Positions 39,442-48,564 of a DNA stretch of 64,000 bases are shown here, one piece after another. Location: the NCBI RefSeq assembly GCF_902459695.1, contig NZ_CABPRZ010000003.1, positions 248,001 to 312,000 of the forward strand, given 5' to 3'. The DNA comes from Pandoraea terrae. GTDB lineage: Bacteria > Pseudomonadota > Gammaproteobacteria > Burkholderiales > Burkholderiaceae. The translations under genes and the position numbers were made by a program. The notes under the pieces were generated by a model. That model was not told where the DNA came from, made no database searches, and saw only the letters and a list, made by a program, of their open reading frames with translations. Within the stretch, counting starts at the first letter, position 1. Each line of letters starts with the position of its first letter.

Positions 39442-40431
39442 ATGAATTTGACAGACGAGAACGGCTTTGCCGCACTGATGGAGCGCTATCAATTCAGCGC
39501 CGAAGTTGGTGGGCTGATCGGGTTACTGATTGGTGACGCGTGCGGTGTCAGTTTCGAGTTTTGCCCGGCAGATCAGATCCCGCCGCGTGATCAGATTGAC
39601 ATGGTTCCGCCGGTCGGTTTCCCCAGGTCGCATCCATCAGTGCCTGTTGGCACATGGTCTGACGATTCCGCCCAAGCCTTATGCCTACTTGCCAGTCTCG
39701 TCGATTGTGGCGAATTTTCCCTGCCGGACTTCGCCGAACGTCTGCTGCAATGGATGGAATGGGGCTATATGGCGGTGGACGGGGCGGTGTTCGATGTCGG
39801 TAATCAGACCCGGGAAGCACTGGACCGGTTGCGAGAAGGTGTGCCACCCGATGAATCCGGTGGTGAAACGGTCCTGGACAACGGGAACGGGAGTTTGATG
39901 AGGGTCTTGCCGCTCGCGTTGTGGCACAGCGGAACCGATGAAGCCTTGGTGCACGACGCCCATCTTCAATCCGTTCCGACACACCGGCATCCTCGTTCAA
40001 TGGTGGCCTGCGCGTATTACTGTCTGGTAGCAAGGGCTTACCTGGCGAAGGTGTCTGAACCCTGGTGGTGGGCGGACCATCGTCTGGAAAGGATCTACTC
40101 GGACTGGCGAGACCAACCGTTGCGCGATTCATTCCTCTTCGAACTGGATGTCCTTCGACGGTTTCCGGTGACAAACAAGCCGCGTGGGACGGGCTATGTG
40201 CTGGACACCATCTGGTCGGCCCGACGGGCATTGGAAGAAGCATCGTTTGAGGATGTGGTCCGCACCGCCATCATGTTCGGCAATGACACCGACACAACCA
40301 GTGCCGTGTCGGCTGGTTTGGCCGGAATCCGGTTTGGTCTCGAAGGTATTCCTGCACGGTGGTTGCGGCAGTTGCGCGGGGTTGAACTGATCAAGCCCTT
40401 GGTGGATCGGTTCTCGAATCAAAGAAACTGA
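39442..40431 (+). CDS. ADP-ribosylglycohydrolase family protein
   Basis: 329 residues. Metal-binding motifs of the family are complete: GTWSDDSAQALC near residue 70, NGNGSLMRVLPL, and C-terminal GNDTDTTSAVSAGLAGIRFG. Members remove ADP-ribose from modified proteins (DraG, ARH1/3) or process ADP-ribosyl metabolites. No DraT or ADP-ribosyltransferase gene is adjacent. Convergent with a LysR gene, 21 nt apart. Confidence 0.9.
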   Translation: MNLTDENGFAALMERYQFSAEVGGLIGLLIGDACGVSFEFCPADQIPPRDQIDMVPPVGFPRSHPSVPVGTWSDDSAQALCLLASLVDCGEFSLPDFAERLLQWMEWGYMAVDGAVFDVGNQTREALDRLREGVPPDESGGETVLDNGNGSLMRVLPLALWHSGTDEALVHDAHLQSVPTHRHPRSMVACAYYCLVARAYLAKVSEPWWWADHRLERIYSDWRDQPLRDSFLFELDVLRRFPVTNKPRGTGYVLDTIWSARRALEEASFEDVVRTAIMFGNDTDTTSAVSAGLAGIRFGLEGIPARWLRQLRGVELIKPLVDRFSNQRN

Positions 40432-40452
40432 AACCGTCTACGCGGCAAACAT

Positions 40453-41373
40453 TCATTGTTTCAGCGCCGCGATAAACGCTTTTGCGAGTGGCGACAGCGG
40501 CCAGTCCTTGCGCCACGCCACGCCCATCGGAACTTGCCACGGCGACAGCGTCAGCGGCAGAATGGAGACGTTTCCACTGTCTCGTTCGTCGGATGCCACG
40601 CGGCCTGGCAGGACGGTAATGGCATCGCACGTTTTCAGCATCCCGAGCGCGAGGGGAATGGAAAAAGCCTCCACGACAACGCCCGGTCCCTGCACACCTT
40701 CTGCAAGAAATTGCGCCTGTAGTGCGTAGTTGACCGGGGACTCCTTGGGGGGTAGCACCCAGGGGTAGGCAGCGACTTGCTTCCAGTCCAACACGGGCAC
40801 TTTTTCGAGTGGATGCCCGCGACGGCAGATCGCAAACAGGTCCTCATCGTAAAGCGGTTCAAGGTTGACCGCCGACCGAAAGTACTCCGGCGAGAGGCGC
40901 CCCACGACCAGGTCAAACCCGCCGTTGTGCAATCCTTCCGCCAGCCCGAACGAGCCACTTTCGCGCACGGTGATGACGCAGCGCGGGTGCGACTGCACAA
41001 GCGACGCGATCGCCTGCGGCAGCAGTAGCGGCATCGCGGTGAAGAGCGCACCCACCGCGAGGCTCTCGCGATGCTCGTTCACCAGGTCACGGATCTCATC
41101 CTCGGCGGAGCGCAGGTTGCCCAGGATCATCCGCGCATGACGCGCCAGCGTTTGGCCGAACTTCGTGGGTACCATGCCGGCCGCGGTGCGTTCATAGAGC
41201 TCCACACCCAACAAGTCTTCGAGTGCTGCCAGCGTCTTGGACAAGGCTGCGCGTGTGACATGAAGACGGTCCGCAGCCTTGGTCAGACTGCGTGTTTCAT
41301 CGAGTACCACCACAACCTGAAGGTACTGAATCTTGAGGCGAGACGGTGGCGCCTGACCGGTACTGACATTCAT
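40453..41373 (-). CDS. LysR-family transcriptional regulator
   Basis: 306 residues. HTH LHVTRAALSKTLAALEDLLG; effector domain of the GbpR/PcaQ-like type. The ATG at 41373 is chosen over one six codons earlier because GGAG lies 6 nt before it. Divergent from the porin-amidohydrolase pair, which it probably regulates. Confidence 0.9.
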   Translation of the reverse strand: MNVSTGQAPPSRLKIQYLQVVVVLDETRSLTKAADRLHVTRAALSKTLAALEDLLGVELYERTAAGMVPTKFGQTLARHARMILGNLRSAEDEIRDLVNEHRESLAVGALFTAMPLLLPQAIASLVQSHPRCVITVRESGSFGLAEGLHNGGFDLVVGRLSPEYFRSAVNLEPLYDEDLFAICRRGHPLEKVPVLDWKQVAAYPWVLPPKESPVNYALQAQFLAEGVQGPGVVVEAFSIPLALGMLKTCDAITVLPGRVASDERDSGNVSILPLTLSPWQVPMGVAWRKDWPLSPLAKAFIAALKQ

Positions 41374-41757
41374 TTTTATCTCCAACGACACCGCATCTGC
41401 GGTCGACCGCCAGAAAGGTTCGAGATATTACCGCTAGCCTTGGCTTGCCATTCGCCATCCCCGGCCTGCAGCCCCGGACTTCGAGGACCGTGCGTCAACC
41501 AATGGTTGATGCGTGGTTCCTAAAAGTCACCGTATCAAAAAAAGACTCCATCTACACTGAGCTGCCATGTTTCCCGCACGGAAGAGGCCCAGGTGCCACA
41601 TGCCGTGAAGACGTGGTCGCCAAGCTCACGCGGGCGCGGAAGACGGGCGATGTATTCGGTCACGTCGGGTGGCCTCCACGCAATGAAGGTATACACCCAT
41701 GCGGCCATTAATTTTAAGCTTAAATTTTATAAATATAAATTATATGGAGGAGACAAC
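41374..41757. other. 384-bp divergent region, LysR / porin
   Basis: It holds a perfect 15-nt palindrome TCAACC-AAT-GGTTGA (41495-41509) as a likely LysR site, a 12-bp palindrome TTTAAGCTTAAA (41713-41724) and a very AT-rich stretch (41709-41746) containing TATAAAT, probably the porin promoter. No gene. Confidence 0.6.
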
Positions 41758-42858
41758 GTGAATCGTCACGGCAGTTTTGTATGTTCATGTCTGGTAGCGA
41801 GCCTTCTTTGCGGGGGACTCACGCATGCCGTGTACGCGCAAAGCAACGTTGAGATCACCGGATTGCTGGGCGCGGGCGTTGGCTATTCGAGCAACATCGG
41901 CGGGCGTTCCAACGTCACGGCAAATCCCGGCATTTTGCGGCCGAGTGCGGTGATCTTCCGCGGCAACGAAGACCTTGGCGACGGAAACCGCGCGGTGTTT
42001 TACCTCGGTTCCCTGTTCAGCATTCTCAATGGAAACGTGTTCGGCGGCCCCGGCAGCTTGTTCTCCCGCGAATCCTATGTTGGATTGGGTAATCGCTATG
42101 GGACCCTGACCGTCGGCAATCAGCGCGATTTCATGTTCGACAGCCTGACATTGAATCGCTATCCAGGGAGCTTCTTCGAAGGGTCCTATGCGGCCCACCA
42201 AGGCCCCTTCCCGAAATTCGGCGTTTCCTATTCCGCGCAAGGATCGTTTGACTTCGACCGCGTGAATGGCGAGGCAATCGCCAACACGGTCAAATTCAGG
42301 AGCGCAGACTTTTCCGGTTTGACGTTCGGCGCCATGTACGGATTTGGCGGCGTGCCGGGAAGCTTCGGCAGATCTTCGTCGAGCAGTTTCGGCATCAACT
42401 ACGAGTACGCCAATGCCGGCATCGGTGCGGCGTACACAATGGTCAAGTCCCCCTCAACGAATAGTGGAAACGACGGCATTCGCAATATCGGCCTTGGCGC
42501 CCGTTACGGCTTCGATAAAGCCGTGATATCCGGACTTGCGACGGTCTCCCGCAATACGGCGACGGGCGCGCAGATCACCGCGTTCGATCTCAGTGTGGGT
42601 CATGACTTCAGCGCTGTCTGGTACGCGTCGGCAACCTATACCTACATGCGCGGCAACGCCCAATTGAACAACAACCACGCCAATCAACTGACGTCCCTCC
42701 TGGGCTACCGTGTTTCAAAGCGCACGACGGTGTACGTAGACGCCGCGTGGCAGGTCGCATCAGGGGCCAACGCGATGGCTCAGGTCAACTCGTCGGCAGG
42801 CCCGGCCAGCGGCAATCGTCAGTTCGTGAGCACGTTCAGTATTCAGCACACCTTTTAA
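41758..42858 (+). CDS. General porin (Gram-negative porin 4 family)
   Basis: 366 residues with a GTG start placed by GGAGGAGAC. Signal peptide ends near VYAQ (residue 28); the mature start SNVEITGLLGAGVGYSSN and the aromatic C-terminus FSIQHTF are porin hallmarks. Followed after 29 nt by a Tat-exported amidohydrolase, so it likely admits that enzyme's substrate. Confidence 0.92.
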   Translation: MNRHGSFVCSCLVASLLCGGLTHAVYAQSNVEITGLLGAGVGYSSNIGGRSNVTANPGILRPSAVIFRGNEDLGDGNRAVFYLGSLFSILNGNVFGGPGSLFSRESYVGLGNRYGTLTVGNQRDFMFDSLTLNRYPGSFFEGSYAAHQGPFPKFGVSYSAQGSFDFDRVNGEAIANTVKFRSADFSGLTFGAMYGFGGVPGSFGRSSSSSFGINYEYANAGIGAAYTMVKSPSTNSGNDGIRNIGLGARYGFDKAVISGLATVSRNTATGAQITAFDLSVGHDFSAVWYASATYTYMRGNAQLNNNHANQLTSLLGYRVSKRTTVYVDAAWQVASGANAMAQVNSSAGPASGNRQFVSTFSIQHTF

Positions 42859-42887
42859 AACCGCGTAGCCACCATTGGAGGTGTGAC

Positions 42888-44339
42888 ATGAAGAACGATA
42901 TTCAGCGAAACCGGCGTGATTTCCTCAAAACTTGCGGGGTCGTTGCCGGCAGCATGGCGATGCCGGCGATGTTGGCGTCTGCCCCAAGGGCGTCGCATGC
43001 GGCGAGTTCAGGTGGGCTCCCCGAGCGGGGGGAGTTCATCTTGCGCGGGGGGTATGTCCTCACCATGGATCCGGCGCTCGGCGAATTTCCTGTGGGCGAC
43101 GTGCACGTGAAGCATGGTGAAATCGTGGCCGTCGGCGCCAGACTCGACGTGCCGAAGGTTCGGATAGTCGATGCGAGCAACATGATCGTCATGCCGGGAT
43201 TCGTCGACACGCACCAGCACTTGTGGACCAGTCTGTTGCGAGGCTCATTGCGTGGCGATGATCCGAAATTCGGCTACTTTCCGAGCAAAGCGCGTGCAGG
43301 CGCAATCATGACGCCCGAGGACATCTACAACTCGGTTCGGTTCGGTGTTGCAGAAAGCTTGACGTCCGGTATCACCACGATTCACGATTTCTGTCACAAC
43401 GTGCCTTCGCCGGCGCATGCGGATGCCGATATGCAAGCGCTGGAGGATCTTGGCGTGCGTTCGCGATTCTCGTATGGCCGCTTTGGCGAACCCTCGTCGC
43501 AGCCCATGAACTGGCAAGACGTCGAGAGGGTTCAGCAGACGCTATTGCCGAAGCGTCCGCTCCTGACGCTTGGCGTCGTCGTCGCGCCCATCACGGCAAA
43601 GGACGGCACGATGAGCGTAGGCGTATTCGACGATCTCCGTACGTCGATGGCACATGTTCACGCGTTGCAACTCCCGTACACGCTGCACTACGGAAACCTG
43701 ACGCACGGAATCATCGAAGTGATGGCCAGGCACCAATGGCTGAGCGCTGATTTGCTGCTTGTGCATCCACAGGGATTCACCGCAGCGGAGCGCCAAACGC
43801 TGGTTGCATCGAATGTCAGGATCAGCATTGCGCCCGCAGTCGAGATTCAATACTCCACGGTGCGAAGCGGTTATACCCAATTCGCTGAAATGGAGGCGCT
43901 CCATGCGCAGATGGGGCTATCCGTCGACTCGTCCGCAGCGTCGGCCAACGCCAATTTCTTCAATGAGATGCGTGCTTTATTGTGGGCGCACAGAACGCGA
44001 AGCGATACGGGCGTCAAACTTACGCCGCGCCGGCTGGTCGAGCTTGCCACTATCGACGGCGCAAGAACGCTCAATCTGGCTGACCGGACAGGATCGCTCA
44101 CCCCGGGCAAACGGGCCGACATCATTCTCGTGCGCACGAACGACCTCGACATCGCTCCGGTATTCGATCCGTTCAATTCGCTCGTGTATTCCGCGCAACC
44201 GGCAAACGTGGATACCGTGGTTGTGGATGGCCGCATCCTGCGCCAAGGCGGGAAATTTGTCGCGCTCGATGTCAAGCAGGTCATTCACGACGCAACGCAG
44301 TCGGCATTACGCTTGCGGCGTGAAGCGGGGTTGGCGTAA
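42888..44339 (+). CDS. Tat-exported amidohydrolase (chlorohydrolase/deaminase type)
   Basis: 483 residues. The N-terminus NRRDFLKTCGVVAGSMAMPA is a classic twin-arginine signal cleaved near SHAA. The metal-dependent hydrolase barrel follows: HxH in GFVDTHQHLW, further His in LHYGNLTHG and LLVHPQG, and a late Asp in LSVDSSAAS, ending in GSLTPGKRADIILV. Relatives deaminate or dechlorinate purine/triazine-like rings in the cytosol; export of such an enzyme is unusual. Confidence 0.85.
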   Translation: MKNDIQRNRRDFLKTCGVVAGSMAMPAMLASAPRASHAASSGGLPERGEFILRGGYVLTMDPALGEFPVGDVHVKHGEIVAVGARLDVPKVRIVDASNMIVMPGFVDTHQHLWTSLLRGSLRGDDPKFGYFPSKARAGAIMTPEDIYNSVRFGVAESLTSGITTIHDFCHNVPSPAHADADMQALEDLGVRSRFSYGRFGEPSSQPMNWQDVERVQQTLLPKRPLLTLGVVVAPITAKDGTMSVGVFDDLRTSMAHVHALQLPYTLHYGNLTHGIIEVMARHQWLSADLLLVHPQGFTAAERQTLVASNVRISIAPAVEIQYSTVRSGYTQFAEMEALHAQMGLSVDSSAASANANFFNEMRALLWAHRTRSDTGVKLTPRRLVELATIDGARTLNLADRTGSLTPGKRADIILVRTNDLDIAPVFDPFNSLVYSAQPANVDTVVVDGRILRQGGKFVALDVKQVIHDATQSALRLRREAGLA

Positions 44340-44380
44340 CCCAAGCCGGATCAGATGCCGAAAAACGCGCAAAAAGTGAG

Positions 44381-44416
44381 ACCGCCCGGCATCCTGTCGG
44401 GGATGCTGTCGGCGGT
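44381..44416. terminator. Hairpin between amidohydrolase and MFS genes
   Basis: Outer ACCGCC/GGCGGT and inner GCATCC/GGATGC stems stack with small internal loops; TTTCC follows on the plus strand and an AAAAA tract precedes on the other side. Probably bidirectional. Confidence 0.55.
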
Positions 44417-44468
44417 TTCCACCTCGGATGGAGATTCAACCGGGGGTGCGCCCGATTGATCAAATCGT

Positions 44469-45779
44469 TCAGTGCCCGTGTCGCTCCCCGATGGCGACAT
44501 GAGACTGTTTCGCTTGCCGGCTCAACAACAACGTCACGGCGGCCGATACAGCCAATGTCGCACCGACCACATACAAGCCGGCCGAATAGCCGCCCGTCAC
44601 GTTCTTGAGCCAACCGATCGCGAACGGACCGACGAAGCCGCCGAGGTTGCCGACAGAGTTGATCATGGCGATGCCTGCTGCCGCCCCGGCGCCGGACAAA
44701 AACATGCTCGGCATGGCCCACAGGGGCGCTTTGGCAGCACTGATCCCGATGTTCACGATGACAAGCGCCAGGATGATCATCAACGCGCTGCTCGCATTGC
44801 CGGCAAAGACGAATCCGAGGCAAGCCACGACACACGGTATGACCACGTGCCACGTCCGTTCTTCCGTGCGATCCGAATGCTTCGCCCACAAGATCATCGC
44901 GATCACGGCCAGGATGCTCGGTATGCCCGCAAGGAGGCCGGTTTCGAAAGAGCCGAACCCATATTGGCGAATGATCAGCGGCGCCCACAGGCCAAGGGTG
45001 TACAGACCCGCTGACGTACCGAAATAGATCAGTGCAAGCGCGAGCACGCGTGGGTCACGCAATGCGTTGAGTGCACCGGCAGTGTGTCCGGCATGCGACT
45101 GCTTCGCGTCTGCTTCCCTCTTCAGCTTGGCGATCAGCCATTCCCGTTCGTCGGGCGCGAGCCAGTGCGCTTTCGACGGCGTGTCGGTCATATATTTCAA
45201 CACGACGAAGCCGAGGATGATGGCGGGCACGGCTTCAATAATGTAGAGCATTTGCCAGTCGGCCAATCCCGCGATCGGCGGAAGTTTCATGATCGCGCCC
45301 GAGAGGGGGGAGCCGATCGCGGTGGAGATCGGCGCTGCCGCCATGAACCACGCGGCAGCGACTGCCCGCTGCCTGCTCGGAAACCACAAGCTGAGGTAAA
45401 GGATGATTCCGGGAAAAAAGCCAGCCTCGGCGACACCAAGGATGAACCGTAGCGCATAGAAGCTGTTGGGGCCAACGACGAACGCAGAGGCCGCCGACAC
45501 AATGCCCCATGACACCATCACGCGTGCGATCCACTTGCGTGCGCCCACCTTGTTGAGAATCAGGTTCGAGGGCACTTCGAACAGGAAGTAGCCGATAAAG
45601 AACAGTCCGCCGCCGAAGCCGAACGCTGTCGGAGACAGCCCGATGGCCTTGTTCATCGTTATCGCGGCGAAGCCCACGTTGACGCGATCGAGAAAGCTGA
45701 CAAAGTACAGCAACATCACAAACGGAATGATCCGCAGCATAAGCTTGCGGGAAACCCGGGCTTCGAGATCGGAAATCAT
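44469..45779 (-). CDS. MFS permease of the ACS family (tartrate-transporter-like)
   Basis: 436 residues, about 12 membrane spans. Anion:cation symporter landmarks: MLLYFVSFLDRVNVGFA in helix 1 and ALRFILGVAEAGFFPGIILY. The same family includes TtuB, the tartrate permease of Agrobacterium vitis. Its neighbours, pyruvate kinase and a TtuC-type dehydrogenase, support a C4 dihydroxy acid as substrate. Confidence 0.88.
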   Translation of the reverse strand: MISDLEARVSRKLMLRIIPFVMLLYFVSFLDRVNVGFAAITMNKAIGLSPTAFGFGGGLFFIGYFLFEVPSNLILNKVGARKWIARVMVSWGIVSAASAFVVGPNSFYALRFILGVAEAGFFPGIILYLSLWFPSRQRAVAAAWFMAAAPISTAIGSPLSGAIMKLPPIAGLADWQMLYIIEAVPAIILGFVVLKYMTDTPSKAHWLAPDEREWLIAKLKREADAKQSHAGHTAGALNALRDPRVLALALIYFGTSAGLYTLGLWAPLIIRQYGFGSFETGLLAGIPSILAVIAMILWAKHSDRTEERTWHVVIPCVVACLGFVFAGNASSALMIILALVIVNIGISAAKAPLWAMPSMFLSGAGAAAGIAMINSVGNLGGFVGPFAIGWLKNVTGGYSAGLYVVGATLAVSAAVTLLLSRQAKQSHVAIGERHGH

Positions 45780-45911
45780 GTTGTCTCCTCCTTGGAGGTT
45801 TGCGCAGCGCCCTGTGGGGCGTTGCGCTCACGGGTACGTCGTCCGTTGGCCGTTCAGACGGCTCTATCCGGGCTTGATCAGGATCGAATTGGCGATGCGT
45901 CGCTCGATGCC

Positions 45912-47330
45912 TTACTGAATTTGCGCGATGCGCAAAAGATTGGTCGTGCCGGGCGTGCCGAACGGCATGCCGGCAGAGACGACGACCGTCTGGCCCGTTT
46001 CGCCGAACCCTTCCTCGCGCACGGTCTCGCATGCAAGGTCGCTGACTTCGAGCACGTCGACTACGTCCTTGCACACGACGGGATGTACGCCCCAGACCAG
46101 CGCCAGGCGACGCGCCGTGCCTTTCCGGGGTGTCATGCCGACGATGGGTGCGCACGGCCGTTCGCGGGCCATCCGCAGCGCCGAATAACCGGAGCTGGTG
46201 TAGGCAACGGTGGCCACGGCATTCAGCAGGCCCGTTACGTGCCTCATGGCGTAGCCGATTGCATCCGACGTGTTTGCACGAGGCGACGCATGGGAGGCGG
46301 CGATCACTTCCCGGTAATACGGGTCGCGTTCGGTCTGCGAGATGATGAGATCCATCATCCGTACCGCCTCGACGGGATATTTGCCACTCGCCGATTCTGC
46401 GGACAGCATCACTGCATCCGCACCGTCGTAGATGGCGGTGGCGACATCTGACGCTTCGGCCCGCGTGGGCACCGGAGCGGTCACCATCGATTCCAGCATC
46501 TGGGTGGCGACGATCACGGGCTTGCCGGCCTTGCGGCATGCGCGAACGATGCGCTTCTGGATTGCGGGCACCTGCTCGGCCGGCATTTCAACGCCAAGGT
46601 CACCACGCGCGACCATCACGGCATCTGCCTCGTCGACGATCGCATCGAGGCTGCCGATCGCGGCCGGCTTTTCGAGCTTCGCGACGATCCCGACCCGGTC
46701 GCCGACAATTTGCCGAACCTCAAGGATGTCTTCGACACGCTGCACAAATGACAGCGCGAGCCAGTCGATCCCCAGGGTCAGACCGAACGCCAGGTCGCGC
46801 CGGTCCTTTTCCGTCATTGCAGAGAGCGGGAGCACGACATCGGGAACATTGACGCCCTTGCGTTCGGAAAGCGGCCCGCCAACGACTACCGTCGTTTCCG
46901 CAAAGTCGGGACCACATCGCTCGACGCGCAGTTGTACGCGGCCATCGTCGAGCAAAAGGTTCGTGTGCGCCTTAAGCGCCGCGAAAATTTCAGGGTGAGG
47001 CAGCGCAACACGCGTCACGTCGCCGGGCGCCGTCGTGTCGAGATCGAGTCGAAACGCTGCGCCCTTCTCTAACGCAACGGGGCCGTTCGCAAAGGTGCCG
47101 ATCCGCAGCTTCGGGCCCTGAAGGTCAAGGAGCACGCCGATGGGCCGGCCGGCGTCCTTCTCGATGGTGCGGATGACTTCGAGACGGCGTTGATGATCGT
47201 CGTGTGTTCCATGGCTGAAGTTCAGCCGAAAGACGTCGGCGCCTGCCTTGAACAGCGCTTCGATGGACTCATGACTTGTGCTCGCCGGACCCAGCGTAGC
47301 GACAATTTTCGCATTTCGATTGCGGCGCAT
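45912..47330 (-). CDS. Pyruvate kinase (TtuE-like)
   Basis: 472 residues. Start MRRNRNAKIVATLGPAS; catalytic RLNFSHG; active-site VMVARGDLGVEMPAEQVP. Transfers phosphate from phosphoenolpyruvate to ADP. Its placement directly after a tartrate/malate dehydrogenase and before an ACS permease mirrors the ttu cluster, where ttuE is a pyruvate kinase, so this is probably a pathway-specific copy. Confidence 0.94.
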   Translation of the reverse strand: MRRNRNAKIVATLGPASTSHESIEALFKAGADVFRLNFSHGTHDDHQRRLEVIRTIEKDAGRPIGVLLDLQGPKLRIGTFANGPVALEKGAAFRLDLDTTAPGDVTRVALPHPEIFAALKAHTNLLLDDGRVQLRVERCGPDFAETTVVVGGPLSERKGVNVPDVVLPLSAMTEKDRRDLAFGLTLGIDWLALSFVQRVEDILEVRQIVGDRVGIVAKLEKPAAIGSLDAIVDEADAVMVARGDLGVEMPAEQVPAIQKRIVRACRKAGKPVIVATQMLESMVTAPVPTRAEASDVATAIYDGADAVMLSAESASGKYPVEAVRMMDLIISQTERDPYYREVIAASHASPRANTSDAIGYAMRHVTGLLNAVATVAYTSSGYSALRMARERPCAPIVGMTPRKGTARRLALVWGVHPVVCKDVVDVLEVSDLACETVREEGFGETGQTVVVSAGMPFGTPGTTNLLRIAQIQ

Positions 47331-47360
47331 CTTGATCGACTCCCTGCGGGATCGCCTCGC

Positions 47361-48455
47361 TTATGCTGCGTTGGCAGTGGGGACCGCGGCCGTGTCGAGC
47401 AGGGCGCATACAGCCGCCGTGACTTGAGCCGTCGTCGCCGTGCCGCCGAGGTCGCCCGTATGAAGCGATTTGTCGGCGGTCACGGCTTCGACTGCCTGCA
47501 TTACACGCTTTGCCGCATCGAATTCGCCAAGGTGCTCGAGCAACATGACCACCGACCAGAAGGTGCCCACCGGATTTGCGAGGCCCTTACCCATGATGTC
47601 GAATGCGGAGCCGTGAATCGGCTCGAACATCGAGGGGTAACGACGTTCGGGATCGATGTTGCCCGTCGGCGCGATGCCAAGGCTGCCGGCCAGCGCGGCG
47701 GCGAGATCGCTGAGAATGTCGGCGTGCAGGTTCGTCGCGACGATCGTGTCAAGGCTCGCGGGGCGATTGACCATACGTGCGGTCGATGCGTCCACCAGTT
47801 CCTTGTCCCATTTGACGTCCGGGAACTCCTTCGAGATTTCGAGGGCGATTTCGTCCCACATCACCATCGCGTGGCGTTGGGCGTTGCTCTTCGTGATGAC
47901 GGTGAGCAGTTTGCGCGGCCGGGACTGTGCGAGGCGGAACGCAAAACGCATGATCCGCTCGACGCCGGCGCGGGTCAGGATCGACACGTCCGTTGCAGCT
48001 TCGATCGGATGTCCCTGGTGAACCCGGCCGCCGACACCCGAGTATTCGCCTTCAGAGTTCTCGCGGACGATGACCCAGTTCAGGTCTTCCGGCTTGCAGC
48101 GCTTTAGCGGCGCGTCGATGCCGGGCAGGATGCGGGTCGGGCGGACGTTGGCGTATTGATCCAGGCCCTGGCATATCTTGAGGCGCAGGCCCCACAGTGT
48201 GATGTGATCGGGAATGTCCGGGTCGCCTGCCGAGCCGAAAAGGATCGCGTCCTTGTCGCGAATGGCGTCGATACCGTCCGCGGGCATCATGACACCATGT
48301 TTGCGGTGATAGTCGCCGCCCCAGTCGAAGTTTTCGAACTCGAATGCGAACGACTTATCGGTCTTCGCGAGGGCTTCGAGCACTTGCTGACCCGCGGGAA
48401 CCACTTCCTTGCCGATGCCGTCGCCGGGAATCGTTGCGATGCGATAGGTTTTCAT
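47361..48455 (-). CDS. Tartrate/D-malate dehydrogenase (TtuC type)
   Basis: 364 residues of the isocitrate/isopropylmalate dehydrogenase superfamily. The signature GSAGDPDIPDHITLWGLRLK separates the tartrate dehydrogenase/D-malate group from LeuB; VRENSEGEYSGVGG and NLHADILSDLAAAL carry catalytic and metal ligands. NAD-dependent and manganese-using in known members. The start MKTYRIATIPGDGIGK is fixed by homology. 30 nt before pyk. Confidence 0.92.
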   Translation of the reverse strand: MKTYRIATIPGDGIGKEVVPAGQQVLEALAKTDKSFAFEFENFDWGGDYHRKHGVMMPADGIDAIRDKDAILFGSAGDPDIPDHITLWGLRLKICQGLDQYANVRPTRILPGIDAPLKRCKPEDLNWVIVRENSEGEYSGVGGRVHQGHPIEAATDVSILTRAGVERIMRFAFRLAQSRPRKLLTVITKSNAQRHAMVMWDEIALEISKEFPDVKWDKELVDASTARMVNRPASLDTIVATNLHADILSDLAAALAGSLGIAPTGNIDPERRYPSMFEPIHGSAFDIMGKGLANPVGTFWSVVMLLEHLGEFDAAKRVMQAVEAVTADKSLHTGDLGGTATTAQVTAAVCALLDTAAVPTANAA

Positions 48456-48564
48456 GTCTCCGTCCTTCAGGTGTCTTGGATGTTCATGAACTTTACCCAC
48501 ATCCAGGCGCTAAAACCGGTGCTAAACTCAAAGCATCATTAACTTGAATTCACAAGTGAGACTG

